From the IMG/VR virus record IMGVR_UViG_3300017776_000103, positions 1 to 29,743 of that record: a DNA stretch of 29,743 nucleotides, one strand, 5' to 3'. This DNA is from a virus. Made by a program: the position numbers and the translations under genes. The notes below the pieces were generated by a model. The model saw only the letters and a list, made by a program, of their open reading frames with translations, did not search any database and had not been told where the DNA came from. Positions 6,709-14,180 of the stretch are shown one piece after another (the stretch's first letter is position 1; every line of letters starts with the position of its first letter).

Positions 6709-7830
6709 ATGGCAAAATCTTTATTTTTAAGCCGCGAGGTACAAGTCTACGTTGAGTTTGATTCCCAATTTTGGGAAGTTCCAGTACTTGACGGTTTTTC
6801 TTTTTCTCAAGGCACAAACACAACTGAAGTAACGGTTGCAGAAATGTCCGACACTTCTGGTAACAGTCGACGAGGTAGAATTGCATTCAACGATAGCTTA
6901 AATGCTGCAGAGTGGTCTTTTTCAACTTATGCTCGTCCAACCATTATTTCCACAAAACATCGTGCAACTGAAGAAGTTCTTTGGGCTTTGATGGCAGGCG
7001 CAAAAGACTATGATGGTGCAGAAGGAAGTGGTAATATTTTCAACGATGGTGCTTCAAGTGCAGTAACAGTAATTAACTCAGACACTAGCAACATGGATAT
7101 CAATTTTGAAGGTTCAAATAAATTAGAGTTTGGAGCTGCTAATATCTGGTTCCGATTCCCTTCTAATGATGATGGTGGAAGTGATTCTGATGTTTTCTAT
7201 AAGTGTGAAGGAGCTGTTGTAAATGAAGCAACTTTAAACTTTGACCTAGAAGGCATTACTACAATCGAATGGTCAGGTATGGCAAATAAACTAATAGAAT
7301 CATCCGCACCTACTCTAGGAACCCCTCTAGCACATGGTGCTACTAGCACTAGTAACTTTATCCGTAATCGTCTAACTCAGTTAGTACTTAATGCTACAGA
7401 CGGTCAAGGATCTATTGAAGACAATGCTTATAATCTAGTACTTACAGGCGGTAATATCACAATTTCTAACAACATTAATTTCATTACTCCTTCTAGCTTA
7501 GGAGTTGTTAATGTACCTTTAGGACATGTTTCTGGTACTAGAAGTGTTACTGGTTCTTTCACTTGCTACTTAAGTGGGGATACTCGTGGTTCTGCCGACT
7601 TGATGGAAGATTTAATAGCTTCAAGTAACGTTGTTCAGAACGAATTTGCACTTACATTCAATGTTGGCGGTACTACTGCACCTAATCTCTCTTTCTCATG
7701 CCCACAGGCAATGTTAGAGATACCTACTCACAGTGTAGAAGATGTTATTAGTGTAGAGGTTAATTTCCATGCTCTACCTTCTGATATTGCAAATACCGAT
7801 GAGGTTACAATCACTTATACTGGTGCATAG
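6709..7830 (+). CDS. Major tail tube protein (first paralogue)
   Basis: A 373-residue beta-rich protein with two domains, the position and composition of a siphophage major tail protein. It has F30-x-F32-S33-Q34 near the N-terminus and RSVTGSF at residue 278 in the second domain. Both motifs recur at equivalent places in the next gene, so the two are paralogues. AGGAGA at 6697-6702 gives a strong ribosome site six bases before the start. The 62-base space upstream shows only a poor imperfect hairpin and no convincing promoter. The protein would assemble as stacked hexamers around the tape measure; which paralogue forms the tube shaft is not decidable from sequence. Confidence 0.8.
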   Translation: MAKSLFLSREVQVYVEFDSQFWEVPVLDGFSFSQGTNTTEVTVAEMSDTSGNSRRGRIAFNDSLNAAEWSFSTYARPTIISTKHRATEEVLWALMAGAKDYDGAEGSGNIFNDGASSAVTVINSDTSNMDINFEGSNKLEFGAANIWFRFPSNDDGGSDSDVFYKCEGAVVNEATLNFDLEGITTIEWSGMANKLIESSAPTLGTPLAHGATSTSNFIRNRLTQLVLNATDGQGSIEDNAYNLVLTGGNITISNNINFITPSSLGVVNVPLGHVSGTRSVTGSFTCYLSGDTRGSADLMEDLIASSNVVQNEFALTFNVGGTTAPNLSFSCPQAMLEIPTHSVEDVISVEVNFHALPSDIANTDEVTITYTGA

Positions 7831-7847
7831 GTGTAAAAAAATATTTC

Positions 7848-7876
7848 TTGACATTTATGGTCTCTTAGACTATAAT
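7848..7876 (+). promoter_or_regulatory. Consensus sigma70-type promoter between tail tube genes
   Basis: TTGACA at 7848-7853 and TATAAT at 7871-7876 are perfect hexamers separated by 17 bases. An A/T tract (7835-7846) lies directly upstream, like an UP element. The spacer includes a small inverted repeat (GTCT 7860-7863, AGAC 7867-7870). Transcription would begin near 7883, only about 14 bases before the hairpin terminator at 7897. The layout matches the promoter at 136-164 in hexamers, spacing and upstream A/T tract. Confidence 0.85.
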
Positions 7877-7896
7877 ATGGAATAGAAAAAGTTAAT

Positions 7897-7925
7897 AAAG
7901 GGGTCTTTTTCGACCCCTTTGTTTT
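7897..7925 (+). terminator. Hairpin terminator just downstream of a promoter
   Basis: AAAGGGGTC (7897-7905) pairs with GACCCCTTT (7912-7920) in a perfect nine-pair stem around a six-base loop. It is followed by GTTTT (7921-7925). It would end transcripts from the first tail tube gene and also those started at the promoter at 7848-7876. Confidence 0.85.
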
Positions 7926-7938
7926 ATTAGAGAAAAGT

Positions 7939-8943
7939 ATGCCTTATATTTTAAAAAGAACAGCATCTCTTTCGGTATCAATTCCTGCCGGAGAGAGTAG
8001 TTATTATAATATGGACGTAACGGATTTTAAGTATAGTCAAACATATACTGACTCGACATATACTCAAAAAACTTTACATGATCAACATAAGTTAAGCGAA
8101 GTCTCTAATATAACAAAAGCTAATCCGGCAAATTTTGAGTTTACAATAAATTTAGGAACAGAAGAAAATACCGGAGTACAAAAGCTTATCGAGCATTTAC
8201 TAGATCCAGTAGCAAACCAATTTCAGATAGTTGTTGCAGCTGGAGAAAATGAGGACGATTATCAGCATATTATAGCCATGCAAAGTTGTGTTGCAACAAA
8301 TGGGACATTCATAATTGATAAATTAGAGAATCTCAAGTTGACAATTTCAGGGCAAGGTACTGAGCTTCGGACTCTTGTTTCTACAGCGTATCAGCAGAAT
8401 GCTATTACCTTTGGAACCATAACTAGAAACCGTGCAGAAAATCAATTGCCCGCCTACGTCAAGGTACGACTTCCTGATCCTGATGAGGATATACCTTGTG
8501 TCACTTCTTTATCCGTAGAGATTCAAAACGACATTGAATGGAATCCCTATACAACGCTTCACGATTCTATAGGTACAAGTACAGAAGGAGATATATTAAG
8601 CATACAACGCCCTTCAAAATATACCTTGAAAAAGAGAACTATATCAGGATCTATAGAGGCGTATATAAAACCCAATACGGATGCCGGTACACAAATTACT
8701 GACGCAGATATTGGGGAGGCATATATGCAAAACTATGCTACAAATAAAACACTTTTTATAAGGGCAGGAGCATCGCCTTACTTAAATATAAAAATGAACT
8801 TAGTAAACTGTACATATACTAATCGTGTAAATCCGGGAAGTGTATTTACTCAAAGTTATGATTGGAGAATGGCTGATAGTCCTATAGATTTAACAGACTC
8901 TAGCTCAGACTCCCAATCATATATCATACTTCAAACAACATAA
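7939..8943 (+). CDS. Second tail tube-like protein (paralogue)
   Basis: A 334-residue protein aligned by eye with the preceding tail tube gene. F30-x-Y32-S33-Q34 falls at the same residue numbers as F30-x-F32-S33-Q34 there, RTISGSIEAYI at residue 233 matches RSVTGSFTCYL at 278, and the C-terminal parts share a beta pattern ending with a D-rich turn. It is probably a second tube subunit, a distal-end or tube-initiator variant, or a decoration form of the tube protein. It has its own promoter-terminator region upstream, so its level may be set separately. The ribosome site is modest (AGAG near 7930). Gene order before the chaperones is that of a tail tube gene. Confidence 0.65.
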   Translation: MPYILKRTASLSVSIPAGESSYYNMDVTDFKYSQTYTDSTYTQKTLHDQHKLSEVSNITKANPANFEFTINLGTEENTGVQKLIEHLLDPVANQFQIVVAAGENEDDYQHIIAMQSCVATNGTFIIDKLENLKLTISGQGTELRTLVSTAYQQNAITFGTITRNRAENQLPAYVKVRLPDPDEDIPCVTSLSVEIQNDIEWNPYTTLHDSIGTSTEGDILSIQRPSKYTLKKRTISGSIEAYIKPNTDAGTQITDADIGEAYMQNYATNKTLFIRAGASPYLNIKMNLVNCTYTNRVNPGSVFTQSYDWRMADSPIDLTDSSSDSQSYIILQTT

Positions 8944-8952
8944 GGAATAGAA

Positions 8953-9402
8953 ATGGAACTAAAAAAATTAATGGTTGATTCAAAAGCAGTATGGATTGAC
9001 TTTTCAGGTCTTGAGGGGTTCTCGGTAGAAGTTGCGAATCTTTCAAAAAAAGAACTAACATCTATACGAAAAAAGTGCACCGAGCAAAAATTCGATAGAA
9101 AGACCAGACAGCTTATAGAAGAACTAAACGAAGAAAAGTTTGTAGAAAATTTTACAAGAGCAGTTATTAAAAACTGGAAAGGTTTAAAACTCTCTTATCT
9201 AGAAACGTTACTACTTATAGATATGGGCAGCGAAGACCCGAATAAAGAGTTAGACTACAGCGAAGAAAACGCTGAAACTTTAGTTAATTCATCAACTGAA
9301 TTTGATACTTGGCTCAACGAGGTAGTCTTTGATCTAGAGAATTTTCGTACTGGATCAAAAAAGCCAGCTCCTAGAGCGACTGGAAAAATTACTGAAGAAT
9401 AG
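8953..9402 (+). CDS. Tail assembly chaperone, upstream frame (gpG-like)
   Basis: A 149-residue, mostly helical, acidic protein. Its pattern (LSKKELTSIRKKC, FDRKTRQLIEELNEEKF, FTRAVIKNWKGLK, YLETLL) is that of phage tail assembly chaperones encoded just before the tape measure. In siphophages these proteins coat the tape measure during tube assembly and are not in the virion. AGGA at 8943-8946 lies six bases before the start. The reading frame overlaps an open +1 frame over 9338-9402 leading into the next gene, as expected for a frameshifted G/GT pair. A run of six A residues (9357-9362) in codons TCA AAA AAG is the likely slip site. Confidence 0.75.
   Translation: MELKKLMVDSKAVWIDFSGLEGFSVEVANLSKKELTSIRKKCTEQKFDRKTRQLIEELNEEKFVENFTRAVIKNWKGLKLSYLETLLLIDMGSEDPNKELDYSEENAETLVNSSTEFDTWLNEVVFDLENFRTGSKKPAPRATGKITEE
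9338..9402 (+). other. Candidate programmed frameshift window (+1 or -2)
   Basis: Both the upstream frame and the frame of the next gene are open here; the downstream frame is bounded by TAG at 9335-9337 and the upstream frame by TAG at 9400-9402. The site TCA AAA AAG (9355-9363) has six A residues, allowing tRNA-Lys to slip by +1. A -2 slip reaches the same frame. The fused product would be about 258 residues. Confidence 0.5.
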
Positions 9403-9412
9403 CTCTTCAGGG

Positions 9413-9730
9413 ATGACAAAAGATCGTTATCTTAATATGTGCGAACAACTTGGTAAAAAGCCAGACATGGAGGAAATGCCTCCTGACTATAACGACTTTC
9501 CTGAGATAGTAATTCATGCTTTAAATGTTTATTCTATGTTAAACGATAGAATATTACCAGATATTGGATACTTAGGAAAAGATTATACAAACTTACCTAT
9601 TTATATAGAAACACTGGGTATAGATAATAAAGAATTATTTTTAGAGATTCTAGATACGCTAGACTCAAGCGCGGTAGAACACTCTCGCGAAATGCTTAAA
9701 AGAGAGCGAGAGAAGCTAAAGAGAAAATAG
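9413..9730 (+). CDS. Tail assembly chaperone, downstream frame (T part)
   Basis: A 105-residue frame, mostly helical, with YLNMCEQLGKKPDMEEMPPDYNDFP at its start (positions 9425-9499) and a very basic charged end (REREKLKRK). The Y-x2-C-E-x-L-G and M-P-P-x-Y-x-D-F-P pattern recalls the DUF1799-type proteins found between chaperone and tape measure. The frame stays open upstream to 9338. The only purine-rich sequence before ATG 9413 (AGGG 9409-9412) abuts the start with no spacing, so independent initiation looks poor. It is most likely made as a frameshift extension of the preceding gene, the lambda GT arrangement, where the T part recruits tube subunits. Expression as a separate protein is not excluded. 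Confidence 0.7.
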   Translation: MTKDRYLNMCEQLGKKPDMEEMPPDYNDFPEIVIHALNVYSMLNDRILPDIGYLGKDYTNLPIYIETLGIDNKELFLEILDTLDSSAVEHSREMLKREREKLKRK

Positions 9731-9732
9731 TA

Positions 9733-12700
9733 GTGGCAGATAAAATACAAGTTACGTATAAAGTCATGGAAGATGGCAGTCTTAAAGCTATCGGTAAAGA
9801 TGCCGAAAAAGCTGCTAAAGGCACGGATAAAGCTACCAAATCTGCTGATAAATATAGTAAGAAGCAGAAAGGTGTAGCAGGAATATCTTCTAACTCAACG
9901 AAAAACTTCTCAAAAATGACCACCGGCATCACTGGCGGTCTTGTACCAGCATATGCAACATTAGCCGCGAACGTTTTTGCGTTAACTGCGGCTTTTGGCG
10001 TGCTTTCTAGAAATGATGCAATCGCCAAACTACAAGAAGGCCTAGAATTTACAGGTAGAGCCGCAGGTAGAAATCTTACTTTAGTAGCAAGAAAACTTCA
10101 AGAAATTACTGATAATGCTATTTCTGCTGAACAAGCAATGCGTACTACTGCTGTAGGTGTTTCTGCCGGTTTTTCACAGGAGCAAATGGAAGGCTTAGCT
10201 AAGGTAGCAAAAGGTGCTGCTATGGCTCTAGGTAGAGATCTTGGAGATGCTATGGATCGTCTTACCAGAGGTGCTGCGAAGCTAGAGCCTGAGATTCTTG
10301 ATGAATTAGGTATTATGGTTCGACTTGATGATGCTGTAAGAGATTACGCAGACGCTATGAGCAAAAGCCATACTGAACTTACTCAGTTTGAGCGTAGAAT
10401 GGCATTTACAAATGCAATTATTGCAGATGGTACAGCAAAATTTGCCGCACTATCAGAAAGTCTTGATCCAAGTGCCTATTCCCAGTTATCCGCAACTTTT
10501 AGTGATTTAACTAAAACCTTTGTAAATGGAATTAACTCCTTCTTTGGCCCTGTGTTAAGATTTTTCGCAGAAACTCCTATCGCTGTTGGAGCTTTGGCTG
10601 CTGCTTTCGGTGCTTCTTTAACAGGTCAAATTATGGGAGGCCTGGAAGGAATGGCGAAAAAATCTGCAGAAGCCTCTAAAGCTACCAAAGATATGGTAGG
10701 GCAGTCGTTAAAAGGGGTATCTGCACATGAAAAGCTGGGTAAAGCTTTTAATAAAGTAGCAGACGGAGTCGACAGAGAGAAAAAATCTTTAGATAAAATG
10801 ATGAAAAGTCTAAATATGACTATCAATATGACCTCTAAAGATACTGTTAAACTAAAAATAGCTAAAAAGGTAAGAAACCAACTTACAAAAGAGATCCACT
10901 TACAAGCAATTGCAGAAGCAAAAGGAACCCATAGTAAAGCATTAGCAACTATGCAGACCCATGGCTTGACTGCCGCCGCAAAAGTACAAGTCCAAGCATT
11001 TAGAGAGCTTGCGAAAGCGCATACAACCGCTACCGCTACTACTACAGGATTTGCAACGGCAGGAGTATATGCTAGAACAGTTGCTACAACTTTGGCAATG
11101 AGTGTTAGATTCTTGGGAGCAGCTTTCTTAACAATCATGCCTTACATAGCCGGAGTTATGATGGCTGTTTCATTATTTTCTCCTTTATATAATAAATTTA
11201 TAAAAGATAACTCTAAGTTAGGAAAAGCTATTAAAGATAATGAAAAACGTATTAAAGAGTTTGATAAAGTAGCTGCTCAGTACGCTAAAACAATTCCTCA
11301 CGCTTCGAAGGCAACAGATGCGTGGTTAACTACATTAAAACCTTTAGCAGGTGTACTTACTGAAGCTGCCACTGCTCTTGATAATGCTTTTTCCTCTGCA
11401 AATGCAGATAGACTGATTAAAATGGCAGACGCAAGTAAAGTACTCGCATCTGCTAATGCAAGTTTAGCAAAAGGTTCTCCTAATCCAAAGGGTGTAACGG
11501 CGAAAAAGCTAGCAGTAAGTGCAGCAGAGGGCAAGAAAGACGCAGCAGGTACATTTGATACAGACGTTTTAGAAAGATTAAGACAAGATGCTGTTAGTGT
11601 TACGTCTAGCGTGCTAACAACTTTCGAAAACATGAGATCAAGTCTTACTTCGGAGTTGGATGCTGAAATAAAATTAGATGGAAAATCTGAAGAAAGCCTG
11701 AAAAGAATAGATGTTATAAAAAAGAGAATTGGAGGAACAACAGCCTTACTAGATACTGCTATTTCTGATGTAGACGCGGCTTTTAATAAATTTTTAATGG
11801 GAGATATGACTGAAGAAGCTTTTGTAACTTTATCAAAGTCAATTAAATCTTCTTCAAACAGTGCAAACTCTGCACTTAATGCTTTTACTAGTTTTGGCGA
11901 AACCATTAAAAAGGCTAGAGAATTAGTTGGAGACCCTACTAAAACATGGGGTGCATATTCTAAACAAATTGATAATGTTACTGAGGCAATTAACAAACTT
12001 AATGCTCAAGGTGAGAATGCCCCGAATGAACAACAAAAAAAGGATCTAGAAGCAGCATATGGTATAGGCCCCGATAGTAAAAGAAATATAGACAGCGTAT
12101 CAGCAGCGTTAGAAGATATTAATACGAGATCGAAAAAGAATGCTTTAGATGCGGCAAATCTTGCTCAAATGGAAGCACTAGGAATAAATGAAGTAGAAAA
12201 TGCTGTCGAACGAGTAAGAATAGCTAAAGAAAAGACAAGTATATTAAGCAAAGAACTACATGAAGTCACTGTTGACCAGACTGAAAAACAAGCGGAAGTA
12301 CAGATCAAACTTAACGCTGCCAGAGCGGAAGAGATAAAAGCCATTAAAGAAAAATTTAATTTATTAGCAGGCGATGCAAAAGACTCAGGAATGGGGGCAG
12401 GAGCATCAGCAGCGATTGCAGGTATGGGTATTGTTGCAGCTGCAGATCCATTAAAAGATGATGAAGTGAAGGCGGCAAAAGCTGAAGCGGCGGAAGGTAC
12501 TCTTAGAGGTGTAGCAGAAGATATGAAAGCACTAGGCCCTGAAGGTGCTTTAATGAGTTCAGCTATCGAAGGAGCTTTTAATGTACAATCAGCGTTTTCT
12601 ACTGCATTTGCTGCTATGGATGCGGACTCTGCTACCATGACCGACAAGATACAGGCCGGCATTGGTGCAACGACGGCGGTTGTAAATATGTTATCACAAG

Positions 12701-13434
12701 TAACAAAGGCAGCAAGTGATCAAAAAATTAAAGGTATAGAGAATGAAATTGCACGAGAAAGATCTCGAGATGGAAAATCAGCAGCCAGTATAAAGAAAAT
12801 ACAAGCACTCGAAGCAAAGAAAGAAAAAGAAAAACGAAAAGCGTTTGAGATGGAAAAGAAGATGAAAATCGCCCAAACCATAATGTCAACCGCACAAGGT
12901 ATTATGGCAGCATTCCAGATGGGTCCAATTGTTGGGGCCGTTATGGGAACAATGATTGCCGCTATGGGTATGAAGCAAATACAAATGATCAGAGCCCAGC
13001 AATACAATGGAGGCGGCGGCTCTCCTTCAGCAGGGTCTGTAGAGGTAGGAAAAAGAAATAATACTGTAGATTTAGCAAAAAGCAATAGTGCTTCAGGAGA
13101 ATTAGCCTATGCCAGAGGTGCAGAAGGTACCGGAGGAATGAATAACTTTAAACCTGCATTTACTGGTTACAAGCATAGACAGGCGGGAGGTTATGTAGTA
13201 GGTGAGCAAGGACCTGAGTTATTTATGCCACAAACTCCGGGAGAGATAATCCCTGCAGGAAAAACAGAACAAATGGCAAATACAAATGTTAATTTCTCTA
13301 TTAATGCGGTAGATGCCGCAGGCGTAGAAGATTTACTAATGCGTCAACGAGGAAATATTATAGGAATGATCAGAGAAGCAGCAAACGAACATGGAGAAGT
13401 GTTCTTAGAAGGAGTACAGGAGGGTTCATACTAA
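9733..13434 (+). CDS. Tape measure protein
   Basis: A 1233-residue protein starting at GTG, two bases after the chaperone stop. Hydrophobic stretches lie at about residues 66-95, 281-305, 436-486 and 1052-1090, separated by long helical regions; a charged coiled coil (lysine/glutamate) spans about 996-1050. After a glycine linker near 1092 the C-terminus carries AGGYVVGEQGPELFMP near residue 1160, the signature ending of many lambda-type tape measures, then a helix with RGNIIGMIREAANEHG. It sets tail length and is ejected with DNA; at about 0.15 nm per residue it predicts a tail near 185 nm, an estimate. The hydrophobic segments may form a membrane channel. No lysozyme or peptidase motif was seen. 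Confidence 0.93.
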   Translation: MADKIQVTYKVMEDGSLKAIGKDAEKAAKGTDKATKSADKYSKKQKGVAGISSNSTKNFSKMTTGITGGLVPAYATLAANVFALTAAFGVLSRNDAIAKLQEGLEFTGRAAGRNLTLVARKLQEITDNAISAEQAMRTTAVGVSAGFSQEQMEGLAKVAKGAAMALGRDLGDAMDRLTRGAAKLEPEILDELGIMVRLDDAVRDYADAMSKSHTELTQFERRMAFTNAIIADGTAKFAALSESLDPSAYSQLSATFSDLTKTFVNGINSFFGPVLRFFAETPIAVGALAAAFGASLTGQIMGGLEGMAKKSAEASKATKDMVGQSLKGVSAHEKLGKAFNKVADGVDREKKSLDKMMKSLNMTINMTSKDTVKLKIAKKVRNQLTKEIHLQAIAEAKGTHSKALATMQTHGLTAAAKVQVQAFRELAKAHTTATATTTGFATAGVYARTVATTLAMSVRFLGAAFLTIMPYIAGVMMAVSLFSPLYNKFIKDNSKLGKAIKDNEKRIKEFDKVAAQYAKTIPHASKATDAWLTTLKPLAGVLTEAATALDNAFSSANADRLIKMADASKVLASANASLAKGSPNPKGVTAKKLAVSAAEGKKDAAGTFDTDVLERLRQDAVSVTSSVLTTFENMRSSLTSELDAEIKLDGKSEESLKRIDVIKKRIGGTTALLDTAISDVDAAFNKFLMGDMTEEAFVTLSKSIKSSSNSANSALNAFTSFGETIKKARELVGDPTKTWGAYSKQIDNVTEAINKLNAQGENAPNEQQKKDLEAAYGIGPDSKRNIDSVSAALEDINTRSKKNALDAANLAQMEALGINEVENAVERVRIAKEKTSILSKELHEVTVDQTEKQAEVQIKLNAARAEEIKAIKEKFNLLAGDAKDSGMGAGASAAIAGMGIVAAADPLKDDEVKAAKAEAAEGTLRGVAEDMKALGPEGALMSSAIEGAFNVQSAFSTAFAAMDADSATMTDKIQAGIGATTAVVNMLSQVTKAASDQKIKGIENEIARERSRDGKSAASIKKIQALEAKKEKEKRKAFEMEKKMKIAQTIMSTAQGIMAAFQMGPIVGAVMGTMIAAMGMKQIQMIRAQQYNGGGGSPSAGSVEVGKRNNTVDLAKSNSASGELAYARGAEGTGGMNNFKPAFTGYKHRQAGGYVVGEQGPELFMPQTPGEIIPAGKTEQMANTNVNFSINAVDAAGVEDLLMRQRGNIIGMIREAANEHGEVFLEGVQEGSY

Positions 13435-14180
13435 TGCCAAGTTTTACTAGTTATCTAAATTTTTTACCGAATCCATCCCAAGGTATAGGAGATGGTGGTC
13501 AGGCAGGCACTACTATGGGGCCCGGATTTACTGCGGTTAAATTAAGTTCTGAGCATAAAATGCAAAATACGCGTACAAACTCAGGAAGGCTTATAAGTAG
13601 AGAAATCTCTGGACACAAGTGGAACATAGGAATATCTTATAATCCTATGACTAGAGACGAGTTTGAGCCCATATATTCATTCTTATTACAAAAAAGAGGA
13701 TCACTAACACCTTTCTTTGTACAGTTACCCCAATATAAAGAGCCCAGAGATTCTAATTTCAAAACTTTTGTAGCAAGCAATACATTCTCAGTCGCAGGCG
13801 CATCAACTATAGCAGCAGGTGCTACAAGTCTTATGATAGGGGCTACTGGGTACTCTTCGAGTTCTAATGGTACTGCAAAACCTGGAGATATTTTTACTAT
13901 TTCAGATGATAATCATGACTCTAATCACACCAAAGTATATCAAGTTACAAGAGTAGAAACAAACTCTACTTACGATGCACAAACCAGTCCACAACCTACT
14001 AGTACTCAGCAAAGAATACAGTTTATACCGGCATTACAACGATCTGTAAGTTCAAGTGCACAAATTGATTTTACCAACCCTAAGTTTAGGGTTGTAATGA
14101 GTAAAGACATACAAGAATACAACTTAAACACAGAAAATTTATACAGCTTTTCGCTACAGCTTGAAGAGGCCCAACCATAA
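13434..14180 (+). CDS. Tail tip protein (distal tail or gpM-like)
   Basis: A 248-residue beta-rich protein between the tape measure and the giant hub gene. The stretch HKWNIGISYNPMTRDEFEPI followed by a FFVQLPQY motif (about residues 60-105) has the form of distal-tail or minor tail proteins that cap the tube and bind the hub. The middle (about 115-200) is serine- and threonine-rich and may be an inserted domain, while the end returns to a strand (YSFSLQLEEAQP). AGGAGG at 13418-13423 is the best ribosome site of the tail region. Start and stop each share one base with the neighbouring genes. The exact family is inferred from position and this central motif. Confidence 0.6.
   Translation: MPSFTSYLNFLPNPSQGIGDGGQAGTTMGPGFTAVKLSSEHKMQNTRTNSGRLISREISGHKWNIGISYNPMTRDEFEPIYSFLLQKRGSLTPFFVQLPQYKEPRDSNFKTFVASNTFSVAGASTIAAGATSLMIGATGYSSSSNGTAKPGDIFTISDDNHDSNHTKVYQVTRVETNSTYDAQTSPQPTSTQQRIQFIPALQRSVSSSAQIDFTNPKFRVVMSKDIQEYNLNTENLYSFSLQLEEAQP

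Noticed and set aside
9357-9374. A-AAA-AAG heptamer as a standard -1 frameshift that fuses the chaperone frames.
   Set aside because: A -1 slip meets TAG at 9372-9374 after three codons; only +1 or -2 enters the downstream frame.
10626-11138. Long minus-strand frame (170 codons) inside the tape measure gene; similar ones at 11298-11996 and 12165-12662.
   Set aside because: Low-complexity antisense of alanine/lysine-rich coding sequence, no ribosome site and no recognisable domain; the plus-strand tape measure explains the region.
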